Source: Scilla litardierei (Eukaryota; Streptophyta; Magnoliopsida; Asparagales; Asparagaceae). From it: a stretch of 64,000 bases of DNA. Below are positions 43,129-55,425 of the stretch, in pieces. The stretch is taken from the NCBI GenBank assembly GCA_030789695.1, contig CM061132.1:31210418-31274417 (forward strand), read 5' to 3'. Below the pieces are notes generated by a model. The model saw only the letters and a list, made by a program, of their open reading frames with translations. It was not told the DNA's origin and made no database searches. The number at the start of each line of letters is the position of its first letter. Position 1 is the first letter of the stretch. The position numbers were made by a program, and so were the translations under genes.

Positions 43129-45104
43129 TGTTGAGTATTGGACTCTCCACCTTGATTTTGATGATGGTCAAACACAAACCATTGTGATTAACTCATATGT
43201 TTGCAGTTAGCTAAAAAGTCACCAATTAGATTCAAGAAGATCAAAAGTGACTACACGTGTTGATTCAAGTGGAGGACTTGGTAGATCAACAAAGGTGAAG
43301 CATTGGCTTGAAGAACTCAAAGGCTACCTCAAACCTCAAGCCAATGGCATCAACAAATGAATGGAGATTCAATCCAAAGAGAAGATAGGAATGGATGATT
43401 CAAAAGCTTCAAAGAACACCTTGAGGATCAAAGACTCTGTGCTTGGAGACATTCAAGACATACAGACTCAAGACCATGAAGAATTATGGAGATCGTCGCC
43501 AGATTACTTTGTACCTCTCAAGCGACGTCCCAAGACTTCCTTAGAACGCGTGATCGTTGTGCCTGGAGCTTCGTTGAAGCTCAAGGAGTCATTCATGAGG
43601 TCAAGGGATTCGGATTCTCCATGTTGAAGCTTTGAAGACGGTTTGTCGTGTTTACTTTTATGTCTTCTAGCTTCGGTTTAGTAGAATGTTAAGCCTTGAG
43701 TAGTACTTGCCTAGAAATCTTCATAACTCTCATATCTTATCTCTAGGATTGCCTTAGAAGCCCTTAGAAACTTTTCCGAAGCTTTTCGCTTCATTTCTCG
43801 GCTTCTTATGCATCTTAGTTGGTTCAAGTAGAAGAACCAACCGACTAGATGACGATCTAGTTGGTTGGAAATCCTTCTTAGACCGACTAGCCATACTTGT
43901 TAATTCAGCCTTTGTACTGTTGACCAGTTAGTTGGTTCAAGAAGAATGGTTAATCGATTAAAAGTCAATCTAGTCGGTCCAAGAAGGTTCACCGACCGAC
44001 TAGTTGTCAATCTAGTCGGTTGATGATCCTTCTTAGACCGACTAGTTTCAAAACTAATCGGTCAGTGATCCTTCTTAGACCGACTAGTGCTTACCCATGA
44101 TTTCACCATCTTCTCTGTCAACCATCTAGTCGGTCCAAGAAGGTTCACCGACCGACTAGTTGCAAAACTAATCGGTCAGTGATCCTTCTTAGACCAATTA
44201 AGCAGCTTCAGAAATAGAACCGTTGGGCATTTAATGCCACGATTTTTGTGACCGTTTTGTCTCTTCTCTATATAAGTTTGAGTTGCTTCCAACCAGGAAT
44301 CAAGGCTGATATTAGAGACATTTTCACATCCAAGAGAAGAGCCATTCAACTCCATTTCTAAGCTCTCTCATCTCACAAGAATCTCTCCTTTACTCTTTGA
44401 GTCCTATTTCCTCAAGAGAGATTCTCATTCTTTGTGAGCTACTCAAGCTAAGAGCTTGAATCAAAGTCACCAACTACACCCTAGCCATCTATTGCTGTCC
44501 ATCTTGGTGGATCTAGTGTTTGGTGCTTACTACTTCCTCAAAATCCATTCTTGCCCTATATTGGTAAGTATTTCTCAAGGCATAGGATTTTGTGGTAAGA
44601 GCTTTAAATTTCATTCTCTATACTTCATATAAATTGTTGTATACTCTCGGTTGTTGAGAGGGTTGGCTTGATCCCAAGTTGTGGGAGTCAAGATTTGGTT
44701 TTGCTCTCGGTTTGTGAGAGTGTGCTTAGTCCCTAGTTGTGGGATTAAGGTATTTGCATGTTCCCGGGTTGTGGGATACACGGACATCGATTGTAGGTCG
44801 ATTGCACTTGTGGGGTTTCCGCAAGTGGGCTAAAGGAAAGCTCTAGTGGTTTTACTAGAGTATCCGGAGGGGATCCGGGTGTTGCTAGATTAAGGCACCT
44901 GGAACAAGTCGGGGAGACTTGGGTGGCACCGAACCAGGATACATTACATGTTAGCATTGCATTCTTGCTTGGATTGTTGTTCATTTCTTTCATTCCACAT
45001 TTGTTGGTTAATTAGGGTTTTATTTGGCGTAAATTCCTTATAATTCTATAAAACACTATTCACCCCCCTCTAGTGTTTATTTCTCATAGTACATGGTCAC
45101 TACA
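43129..45104 (+). repeat. Right LTR of the SIRE-like element (1976 bp)
   Basis: It is intact, beginning TGTTGAGTATT and ending GGTCACTACA. TCTCTATATAAGTTTG (about 44264-44280) is a good TATA region. Confidence 0.93.
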
Positions 45105-45192
45105 ATATGCGCGTGTATGGCCCCTCAACGACTCAATTTTCAATTTCATAAAAATCGAGGGTAAGTTTGGCTGTTGATAAGCTAGGCGTGTT

Positions 45193-46871
45193 TGATTGAC
45201 CGCGAGGCGTGCACGATCCAAGTAGGATGCACACGCTCGCCTCCCAAGGGTAGGAGTGTCAAATGCAATATAATCCCGTGAGTACAGGGTCGAATCCACA
45301 GAGACGATTCGTTTCACATTCACAATCTCAATTGGTTAAGGAAAGGCTAAAAGTGTTGGTACAACCAACTAAACTAGGAAGTGCGGTGAGTGGAAGTGTG
45401 GGGTGACAATGTCGAGCCAAACTCAATGTATGTAGGGTGGAGACCAAAGTGTGGAGCTAGTCAAGCAAGGAAGAGTATGTGGAATGGGGTGTCATTAGGA
45501 TTGTGAGTTGACTAGCAATAAGTTCACCCCAAATGAATCAACTCTCGCATCCATTTCAAGGTATGCGGGGTGGTGTACATAGGGCACAACCCATCAACCA
45601 ACACTACTAGCACCCATTTCAAGGTATGTTAATCCGATTAAGTGCAATATATGAGTCATCACTAATCAAGCTCACAAACCCTAGCTAATCCCAATTCCAC
45701 ACAGTATTGGCTCTAGGCCTTTATAACGAAAGTAGGATAATAATCTTGCAAAATAAACACACCAATCTTTATTACAACCTATTAACCAAGAGATTATCAA
45801 ATAGGTCTCACTCTCATTCAACAATCATCCAAATGTATTCATAGCATTAGAACTAATAGTTACAAAAGAGGGGAAGAAATCACCAAGAGAAACCCTAGAA
45901 ATCCATGCTCTTCCCTCTCTTGCTCCTCAACCAAGCTCTCCTAGCCTTCAATGGCCTCCAAGCCCTTGCCCTAGCCCTTGGGAAAGAAGAAGGGCTCCAA
46001 AACTCCTTCAATAGAACAGTAAAACGCTGGATCTGGCCTCTGGAAATTGAAATGTGGCGAAAATACCCCAATTTGCACAATCGGGTCTGCCAACAGGCCT
46101 TGAGGGTCGGGTTCTTTGCGCCCGACCCGCCCGCAGCTCAAGCGCGCGCTCTCAGCCCTTCTGGGGGTTGGGCCGAGCTGCATCTGATGCCTGACCTGGC
46201 CTATCTCACCCGCTAACACGAAATAAGCGGTCGGGCCTTTGGCCCGACTCAATTGCGGGTACTTTGCAATTTGAAGAACGAGCGGGCCGGTCGCAATTTA
46301 AAGAACGAGCGGGCCAGCCCGCTGTAAATCACCGCCCATAAACTGCAGGCGGTTCGAATTGTTGAGAGGCGCTCGGTGCCACATGAAGCCGCGTGGTTGC
46401 GCCACGTGACGTCCCATTATAAATCCTTTTCTTGGTTTTTTAAAACCCATTTCTCCTCCAATTAATTGCAGAAAAATACTCAGAAGGCTCAGAAAATTCT
46501 GGAAAATCCCCAAGACTCCTAGGCGTACCTGAAAAAATAGGGGAAGGATAAATTAGTACATATGATGATAAAATAAATATAATGGCTATTATAAAACAAT
46601 ATTGACCTCCAATAATCCATTTAAAATATTCACATGCTCAAATAATTCCGAAAAAATGGCAATATGATCACAATAATGGCAGGAGCATATGAAAAAATGC
46701 TAGGAAGTCAATAGGGACGATAAAATCTATAATTTGTGCAAATAGTGAGAATAAGCCCTAAATGTGATATACAAAGTGAACATACACTTAAGAGGGCAAG
46801 ATTAAGCCTAATCTTTAGCATAAATCAGAGGTAGTTAGGGGGTATAAATATACACTTTTCAGTACGAATCA
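45193..46871 (-). repeat. 3' LTR of the non-autonomous gypsy element, copy 2
   Basis: Its start and end (TGATTGACC...GTACGAATCA) match the pattern of copy 1, although most of the LTR body has diverged. It matches 49960-50350 plus 53545 to about 54070. Confidence 0.82.
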
Positions 46872-48069
46872 CACCTCCCAACCAGCATTTTGCTAGTCCA
46901 AAGCAAAATATGCGATAATTTCGGATTGAAGTGAAAACATGCACCAAATTTAAGATATCATCATGGCATCCTTCATATGTTATTTCCAATTGAGTTCAAA
47001 GCCAATATACACAATGTATGAAAGTAAACAATAAAAGATATACTCCTCAATCCAATTCAAAGAAAAGTAAGGAAATAAGCACAGTATTACATTCTTTGGG
47101 AAGATGCACAAATGGCAAAGTTTTTAATTTTTAAAGAAATGGCCAAAACAAAAGAATTTCCTTCTAAGTTTTGTGAGATGAGATTACATCACTCATGTTT
47201 CTTAGTCATTCATTTATTGATTCACCTTTTCTTTTTCTTTTCATTTCTCTCTTTTTTGTATTCTTTTTGTTTTTAGTATGTTTATGTTTTGCATTCACGC
47301 AATCATGCTATGAAATGCAAACACCGCCACCTTTGCATACACGCAATGACGCTATATATGCAAAGAGATGGAATGATCCCCTAAATCTCATCTTTGGCGT
47401 CCTCACCAATGTTTCGTGGGGCACCGGCTACTCAATTTGATTAGAAAAACCATTCACTTATATTAACTCTCTTTCTCCTTCTAAACATGAATTATCAACT
47501 CATCCACCCACTCCTTAGAAGGAAAACAAAACATAAACTATTGGCCACACCATATCCAATCAAAAACTAAGCCATTCATCCCAATTCATGCAATCACTTA
47601 CACCAAACTATTCTCGAATTATTTCAAAGAGTATAAAATATTTTCATACATGGCATATTAACATTTGACTCAAAAATGGAAAAGAAATTAAAACGTACCA
47701 ATCAAATATCTATAAATTTAATACCAAAATAATAATCGAAAAAAATTGCATGTCATTAAGCATGTAGGGACTAAGCAAAAGAAATGTGATGGAGGTAAGG
47801 ATGGAGGCACCAAAAAGATATGCTCAAAATGAATGAATGAATGATGATAAATGAGAATTTTTTTATTAAAATCAAAATTTTCAAAACTACCCAAAACTAG
47901 CATCCAACTTCCTAGTTCACTCCCCCCAACTAGAAATGAGTATTGTCCTCAATGGTTGAAGTGAAACTAGATATTATTCAACGATGCTACACTGAAAACG
48001 CACATACTAAAGCAAACATGCAAAAACAAACTAAATTTAAAAGTTCATTTTTTCTTTATTTACACTAAG

Positions 48070-49065
48070 TAAAGGAAGGAATACATCTTAGCAAAAGGCG
48101 GATCCCGAATGTGTAATGGTGGAGGCAGCTTCTCTATCATATCCTTTCGTTCCTCAGCAATCCTTTCGTTCCTCAGCCAGCTGCTTTGGAAACGAAGCTC
48201 ATCCAGTTTCCTTGGATCCTAGCAACCCAGCTCCCAGCATCTCCCTAGAATATGCTCATGTGTCCTGCGGGAGACAAGCTGTGTCTATCCAAGGAAAATA
48301 AGTGAGACTTCTAATGAAGGAAGTCCAAATAGGGTCGTCATAATAAAAATAAGGAGATGAATATGTATGACGGCAATCTGAATCTAAAATATATGAAAAT
48401 GAAGCATGAGATTCAAAAATGAAGGGAAAAGTGTGATGAGAACTTCCCTGAATAACGATGCTATGATGCGACTCCTCAGGAGGATGGTGAAATGGCTGCA
48501 GGGGAAAGTGTGGAGAAGAAGGCAGCGCAGGCTCAATGTATATCATCTCGTAGTCACTGTCGCTTACCACATCCTTGTCATCAAAGGTAATGGCCTCTGC
48601 ATTCATCCCTGAACTCTGTGGTATACCCAAAGTATTGTCATCCTGGATGACGGACTGATGTGTGTCCTGAGGTGTCTGAAGTGATGGCTGCTGAACTGAA
48701 TATGAAGGGAGGGAGGGCTCGAGCTCCAAAGTAGTCTGTAGGCTATATCACGTGCACTCGTCCTCCTCAATACCACCGTAGTAAACCATATCAGTAGTCC
48801 ATCCAAGATGCTCTCACACCTCCAGCTATGGTAATGGATCAGACATGCAATGTGACTTAGGCACTCCAATGTCATGTATCTCACTCTCGCCTGGGCACAT
48901 CCCCATCTCATCATCACCACCAACCCAACGAAACTGCATCGTGTCTCCAACATAGGTGACACACACTCCATCATCCATCTCCTCCTGATCCTCATCATAT
49001 AATCTCTCAATATCCTCTACCTGGCTCTCCTGCAACCCAACATCCTGCTCTGCTAGGTATCCCAT
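48070..49065 (-). pseudogene. Acidic conserved tail of the non-autonomous gypsy element, copy 2
   Basis: Pieces are open over 49065-48826 and 48729-48256, with DSDYEMIYIEPALPSSPHF matching DGDCEMVYIEPELPLTPDF of copy 1. FYYDDPIWTSF matches CFDDPFWNDF, and WIDTACLPQDT matches WIDATRLPHTT. Downstream, after stops, REMLGAG, LAEERKD and IEKLPPPLHIRDPPFA match copy 1. An 18-bp duplication repeats LAEERK. The function is unknown. Confidence 0.62.
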
Positions 49066-49775
49066 GGGGTCGCAAGAAAAAAGCCCAAAAGTGGCTCCTC
49101 GGACTGGCTATGGACCTGCTGCTCAGCATCCTGAATTGGAAGTGTGGAATGGCCATCATCCTCATATCCGAGTGACGGCTCTTCAAATGGCACAGTCTGC
49201 TCCCTCTCTGCAAGGTCCCTCAGGTACAACCATGCATATGTAGTGTATGCAAAGAAATCTCCACTACTGCTCATCTGCACAAAGTCCTGCGCCGACGGCT
49301 GCAACCATGTGTAGAAAATCCGAAGTAGATCATCTGCGCTGAAAGCATGGCATGGACACCTAAGCACTAAACTATCGAACCTCTCCAAAACCTGATAGGA
49401 AGTCTCACCGTCAAACTGGATAAAGCTCATCATGTGCTGCTCAAATGGCTGGCGCATCTGTACCCGATTCCTGTAATAAATAGGAAAGAAAGCTCGAAGG
49501 AAATCAGTCTGAAAAGAAAGCCATGTAGAAAAAGAATCTCGAGGATACGCATCAAACCAAATCTTAGCATCATCTCTCAAAGTATGAGGGATCACTTTAA
49601 AATAAATAAAATCTGCACAAGTGTTCTCATCAAACAAATCCCAAAACTCTTTTCTACACCATTTTTCAAACTTTGGCACAAATGAACTAGGATTTTACAA
49701 CCCCATACCGTGAAAGAACGGTGGAAGTTGGGAATCCTACACATCAGCATCGCTAAAGTTTGAAAATGAATCCAT
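49053..49775 (-). pseudogene. Gag of the non-autonomous gypsy element, copy 2
   Basis: It starts at ATG 49775 (MDSFSNFSDADV, then an in-frame TAG; a second stop, TAA, follows LPPFFHGMGL). It then stays open through FEKWCRKEFWDLFDENTCAD, FIYFKVIPHTLRDDAKIWFD and GETSYQVLERFDSLVLRCPC to EEPSLGYEDDGHSTLPIQDA. It corresponds segment by segment to the copy 1 gag. A frameshift near 49060 separates it from the acidic tail (QVEDIERLYDEDQEEMDDG, from about 49020 leftward). Confidence 0.72.
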
Positions 49776-49959
49776 AAAAAAATTCAGATATCAGAGATTT
49801 TTAAAATAAAAGAAAGAAAAAAAGAAAAATGACTCAAAAAAGTATAAAACAAACAACCAAAAAGACTCAACACTAAGCTGGAAGTGCTACACCTAAAGTG
49901 TCCAAAACCAAACAAAAATATGAATGTGAAAACCGTTGTCCCCGGTAACGGCGCTAAAC

Positions 49960-50350
49960 TGATTGATTGCGAGGCGTGCACAATCCAAGTAGGATGCACA
50001 CGCTCACCTCCCAAGGGTAGGAGTGTCAAATACAATATAATCCTGTGAGTACGGGGTCGAATCCACAGAGACAATTCGTTTCACATTCACAATCTCAATT
50101 GGTTAAGTAATGGCTAAAAGTGTTGGTACAACCAACTAAACTAGGAAGTGCGGTGAGTGGAAGTGTGAGGTGACAATGTCGAGCCAAACCCGAGGTAGGT
50201 AGGATGGAGACCAAAGTGTGGAGCTAGTCAAGCAAGGAAGAATGTATGGAATAGGATGTCATTAGGATTATAAATTGATTAGCAATAAGTTCATCCCAAA
50301 TGAATCAACCCTCGCATCCATTTCAAGGTATGCGGGGTGGTGCACATAGG
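49960..50350 (-). repeat. 5' LTR fragment of the non-autonomous gypsy element, copy 2 (proximal part)
   Basis: It aligns with 45193-45583, then breaks at CACATAGG where inserted DNA begins. Confidence 0.8.
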
Positions 50351-53300
50351 TAATGCCCTTAAGGCACACCGCCGTTCTACGGCCCCACCAAGGGTAATGC
50401 ACGATTCATTTGTGTGTTGATTAGTGAGTTGGAATCCCTAACTTAAGCTCGTGAATCGATCTGTCACGCCTCGTTCCCCAGAATACCCGGCATTAAGATT
50501 TTTTTTCCAAGTATTCTGAAGAGTAATGGTGATGAGAGAGGAATAGAGAGAGAAGGAAGAACTGAATAAGCAGGCTACTGCGCACGTGCTGGGATAGTAC
50601 AAGTAAAGCTCCACAGTAATATCAACAACTCGTAAATAACATAGAATAACAACAACATATCACATATATATATAACAACTTCCATTTATATACATCATCC
50701 AGGTACACCACTACATATACATCGCCATTCTCCACCTCCCAAGACAATCATATCAAACCACAACTACAGTTCACACCAAGTATTACCCCTGAACCCAACT
50801 CCAAGTCACCTCCAACAATGATACCCCTGCTACCTAAAAAATAAGGAGGAGCACATCAATGTGTGCCACAGTAGGAGCCAACTTGGATTTGGAACGCCAT
50901 TCGAAGGTTATCAATCCACAAGGCAAGCCAAGAGAAATAGAGCATGTAACTAAGTGATATAATGAAAGTTAAATAGCTAAACAAGGGAATCATACCTGCG
51001 GTCCAATGTCGAGTTACTGCAAGAAAGGGTTAGCACGAATAATAATAATAATAACACAAGTGTTCAAGCAACCAATATCTAATAAGATAAGTGCAAGTGC
51101 CTGAGGCATGACACAGAGTCACAAAGAACATGCAAAGGGAAGAAAAGTGCTGCCAGCAGAAGGAGTAACACGCAAATTCTTCTTTTATTGATTTATAGTT
51201 GAATTAATTGGAACTTGGGTAAACTGTGTGATACCAGGACCTGGACTTCACCCTAAATTTGGGGTGAATATAGCACACGACGCAGTGGACACGGGCACTG
51301 TACGTCGGGCCTCTCAGCTCCTCCGTCCCTGGTAGGAGTGAGGCTCATATCACAACCTCCGTATGCCCTCTTTCCCTCCACTCCCAGTAAAGACGAGTGG
51401 GTATAAAAATCCCCTCCACTCCCGGTAAAGGCGAGTGGGTATAAACTCCACACATCATATAATTATCTCCCAACTTCACAGTCCAGGCCTCATATCCACA
51501 ATCTACTCAAATCCCACCTAAAACCCGGGCTTTGCTAACTCACCCTCATTAGAGAGGATTGAGACATTCAAGAGTTTCATTTCATCATTTTAGTAATGAA
51601 GGAGTCATGTTGCATGGCGTCACATTTCATATTCATATCAACGTGGGTCATGCACTGAAGTGTCATGCCCTCCATCGTATTCATCAACCCATCATCACAT
51701 CACATATGGTACCATGCATGACATGCTCCCAATATTTCAAGTTCATATCAAATCTCAGTTCATATCCATATGATTGAGCATTTATAACATTTCTGGCATT
51801 CGCCTTCATTCAGGCATTTTCACAAACACGTAGTGAGCGTGACGTGCGTATCCATAAGCAATTAGCAGATCAATTGGCATGACATATCATTAATCTAGTT
51901 TACATGTAAAAACAATAATCATGTGCCATAGTGGATGGAATAACAACAACATACAATTTAACACATCACTTAACTATTCAGCTTGCAGGAATTTGTAGAA
52001 GTTGCCAATACATGGGCATATATCATCAGGTTATATTGAGAATTTGACAAAATGTCCCAAATGAAAGTTTTAGATTTGTTAGTCCTTGATTCAAAGATAC
52101 AATTTCATGTAAAAATATTAAGTATATGATTTACGATGAATTAATTAGTGAAGTGTGTCAAATCTGTTTTTCAGACAGATTTTAGGGTCTGTATTGGAAG
52201 CCAATTTTGGGCATGATAGAGCCAGAAATTCGACATATAAGCACTCTAATGAATTTTTAGAAAAACTAGTTAAATTTCCAACAAGACCAAGATCATAAAA
52301 TTCCATGATGTGTGCATGTGTCTAGGCCAATTTTACTAAACTGTGTCAACACTGAAAATCAAACAGACATGTTGTAAAGATGAATTTATTGCTCCTAATT
52401 TATGAACTGTAACTATGTCAAAATTTATATGATTTTGGGGTAGAACTTCAATATCTACAAGCTCATATTTTTTTCTAATCCTAATTCTAGCTATAGTAAC
52501 CACAATCAAGACAAAATCAGACATCAAGATTTCTGAATTTCAAGAGGAGATGACTTTGCTAAGAATATCAAAGGGAAGTTGTGAAATTGAGCCATATCAT
52601 GTAAAAATTGACTATCCTCATCACATATTGGATAAAACATGCTATAAAAACATATTAGCAAAAATTAACTTGATGGAATTCCAAACCAAGAGAGTTCCCC
52701 AAAAAGCTCAATTTTCTCTTCTCTTCATCTTTCTTTCTTCTCCATCTTCTTTTCTCTTCAAGCAAGCATGGACTTCTTCTATTTGTGAATGGGAATTAGG
52801 GTTTTATTTTGAAGGAGGAAGAAATGGGAGAGGGGGTGGCCGGCCATGCATAGGGGAAAAATGGGGAAAAGAAAATGAAAGAAGAAAAGAAAAGAAGAAT
52901 AAAGAAGAAAGGAGAGAATTCTCCTAAAATATCTAGTACTAGAAACCTCTTTAGGATAAGTATGCACTTGGTTAAATGACCAAAATACCCCTCCATATTC
53001 TAGGTATTTAGAAGTTTACCATTACTTTATGCACACACCACTTAAGGATGTACGCACAGCAGCTTTAGTCTAAATGACCGTTTTGCCCATCTCCTTTCTG
53101 AAAATTTACGGGGGTTGCCATTGACCCCTAACCCCTTTCACACTTGCATGGCTCTTCCTACACACATCCACGCACATCCATGCATGCACACATGTTTCAC
53201 CCACACGCGTCTAACACATTCCTGTTGTTTTACACCCACGACGTCATTTGCACTTCTTCCGCATTCACATTTCACATTCTCTTCCCTTAGCCATGTATTG

Positions 53301-53544
53301 TGGCCTAATCCCCCTTGCACTACGTCACATACATCGATATCTACGTTTATTTCATGCCTACTATGCATCGTAGGTAGAAATACCACGCATGTTCAGTAGA
53401 ATACCCGTATAGTGCAAAATAGGGCTTGACACGATCGTTGCATCCGTGTCAATAGGATGTAGGGATCGTGCACTTAGGTGTGACCCTTAAGGTACACCAT
53501 CGTTTTTTGGCCCCACCAAGGGTGGTGCATGACTCAATGAAATT
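50351..53544. other. 219-bp insert in the gypsy LTR, itself split by a 2970-bp TG...CA element
   Basis: The sister LTR lacks this segment. Its two ends carry direct copies of a box of about 55 bp: CCTTAAGG, CACACC or TACACC, GGCCCCACCAAGGGT and GCA(C/T)GA at 50356-50410 and 53490-53536. TAGG flanks both sides (50347-50350, 53545-53548). The origin is unclear: it may be a small mobile unit or ancestral LTR sequence lost from the other copy. Confidence 0.5.
50462..53431 (+). mobile_element. 2970-bp TG...CA element, probable solo gypsy LTR
   Basis: It starts TGTCACGCCTCGTTCCCC and ends GGGCTTGACA, with the perfect 5-bp duplication CGATC on both sides (50457-50461, 53432-53436). No internal coding sequence, primer site or second LTR is found. 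This fits a solo LTR left by recombination. The TGTCAC... start and the length suit chromovirus (Tekay/Del-like) LTRs, which is an inference. Confidence 0.75.
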
Positions 53545-54196
53545 TAGGGCACAACCCATCAACCAACACTACTAGCATCCATTTCAAGGTATACTAATCC
53601 GATTAAGTGCAAGATATGAGTCATCGCTAATCAAGCTCACAAACCCTAGCTAATCCCAATTCCACACACTATTGGCTCTAGGCCTTCATAATGAAAATAG
53701 GATAATAATCTTGCAAAATAAACACATCAATCTTCATTACAAGCTATTAATCAAAAGATTATCAAATGGGTCTCACTCTCATTCAACAATCATCCAAATG
53801 TATTCATACAAAGCATTAGAACTAATAGTTACAAAAGAGGGAAAGAAATCACCAAGAGAAACCCTAGAAATTCATGCTCTTCCCTCTCTTGCTCCTCCTC
53901 CAAGCTCTCCTAGCCTTCAATGGCCTCCAAGCCCTTGCCCTAGCCCTTGGGGAAGAAGAGGGGCTCCAAAACCCCTTCAATAGAACAATAAAACGCTGGA
54001 TCTGGCCGCTGGGAATTGAACTGGGGCAAAAATACCCCAATTTATCACAATTGGGTCTACCAATAGGCCTTGCGAAAATACCCCAAGCCCGCCAGCACAG
54101 CAGGCGGGTGCCAGGCCCGCCCGCTGTACGGGCGGGCACCCCGCGCAACGGTCTGGGCGCCCGGCCCGCTACGCAAGGTGCGAGTAGGGCCCACGC
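53545..54196 (-). repeat. 5' LTR fragment of the non-autonomous gypsy element, copy 2 (distal part)
   Basis: It resumes TAGGGCACAACCCATC and follows 45580-46110. From about 54070 it differs from the other LTR by a GC-rich stretch, and at 54197 a new TG...CA unit begins. Confidence 0.75.
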
Positions 54197-55420
54197 TGTA
54201 GAGGAATATGCCCTCGGATCATTTGTATTTGATGCAAATGATAATTTAAGCCTAGATAGGGACTAATTTGCATATGATGCAAAAGAGATTAAATGTGTCT
54301 TAAATTGTTTAAGACTATATTTAATTAAATAAATGCGTTGAAAAGGTTACCTAGATGACGGGATCGTCCCGCTCTAAACGCAGGTTCAAACCGCGTCAAA
54401 AACGGAGTCCAAATGCACAAGTTATAGCCAAAACAAGTCAGCCCAAACTGTTGGGCTGAAACCAGCGAAAATGGAGGCCCACCAAGCCCGAATTTTCTGG
54501 TTAGGGTTTTTTGAAACCTGGGATTTTCTTGACGGCTACGTTTCTAAGAGAAGCATGACTTTTGGCTAACTTTGGACAATTGTTTGAAGGGTCAAACGGA
54601 CTCGGATTGACGAGCCGTTTTTTCCTACGCGTTCACCGTTGAACCCTCTTCGATTTGGTAGGTTGTACCAACATTGAAGCTCAACGGTGAGGGAGTTAAA
54701 ATTCGAGGAAGTTTGCCCTTTGTGAAAGGCAAACTAACTTGATTTAATTAATCCCAAATTAATAGTCCCACCTCGGTTGTGGAGAAAAGGGGAGAGTCAG
54801 CCGCCTCTATAAATAGAGGCCCTCCCCCTTCCTCATAACTCGTCCCAAGCTCTAGATCTGAGCGGCTCTCGTAAATGTTGGAGCACGCTCGGATCTAGGC
54901 TTAAGTTAATATTTCTCCTCTCCCTATATTTCTGCCTTGCTCCTAAGGGCTCTAGCAAAGCCGCGAAGGGGTTCGGATTCAGATCCGAAATCTAGGCGGA
55001 AGTTTCACCCGCGTGAAACTTTCTTCGGTGCGTGGTTGGCTCGGCGACACGGGATTGATCGCCTCGGGATGCGGAGCGGTTCGAGGATCGATTCGGGGAG
55101 CGGTTCGAGGAGCAGCTCGGCGTGGGACGGGGAGCGGCTCGGAAGACGGTGCGGAACATCTCGCCTGCTCCAGGGCTGAGATTCCGGGTATGTGTTTAAT
55201 TAAGCATTAGTTTAATTTAATCGCAGTAGGCTAGATCCTTCTTGGGATGGTCAGACCCATCCCAAGTCGGCATAGATCTTGGGTTAGGGTCTCGGACCTT
55301 AGGGTTAAATGTTAATTAGATTAACATGTTTATTTTTCCGCTGCTTTTTCTGTCTATGTTCCGTCCGACTTAGGACGGGCATAGAGTTTTTGTGCCCTAA
55401 AGGTCCCAGAAATCCCTACA
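54197..55420 (+). mobile_element. 1224-bp solo LTR
   Basis: It begins TGTAGAGGAATATGCCC, ends AATCCCTACA (TGTAG/CTACA inverted termini) and is flanked by the perfect duplication CACGC (54192-54196, 55421-55425). It contains a clear TATA box in CCTCTATAAATAGAGGCC (about 54806-54823), followed by a leader-like region. No coding sequence is present. Confidence 0.8.
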
Positions 55421-55425
55421 CACGC

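Larger units (their letters stand above)
28756..45104 (+). mobile_element. SIRE/Maximus-like Ty1-copia element, non-autonomous, with a nested insertion
   Basis: The left LTR is 28756-36969 (split), the right LTR 43129-45104. The target duplication ATATG is perfect (28751-28755, 45105-45109). A primer site TGGTATCAAAGTGAGG (36972-36987) and a polypurine tract AAAAAGGGGGAGAA (43115-43128) adjoin the LTRs. The left LTR, with its insertion removed, is about 1974 bp against 1976 bp on the right. The interior has a gag-like ORF and a His-rich extension. About 4.5 kb of AT-rich sequence then holds no protease, integrase or RT. It must have been mobilised by a partner element. Confidence 0.9.
45193..54196 (-). 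mobile_element. Non-autonomous Tat/Athila-like gypsy element, copy 2, with nested insertions
   Basis: It is a relative of the element at 30039-36273. LTR 45193-46871 (1679 bp) begins TGATTGACCGCGAGGCGTGC. The other LTR begins at 49960 and is split by a 3.2-kb insertion (50351-53544). It is then cut at 54196 by a further insertion, and its last several hundred bases are not found. The primer site (49956-49939, TAGCGCCGTTACCGGGGA on the minus strand) and the purine tract (46872-46883) are mutated forms of those in copy 1. The interior of 3.1 kb carries the same gag plus acidic tail. The copy is older and more decayed. Confidence 0.8.
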
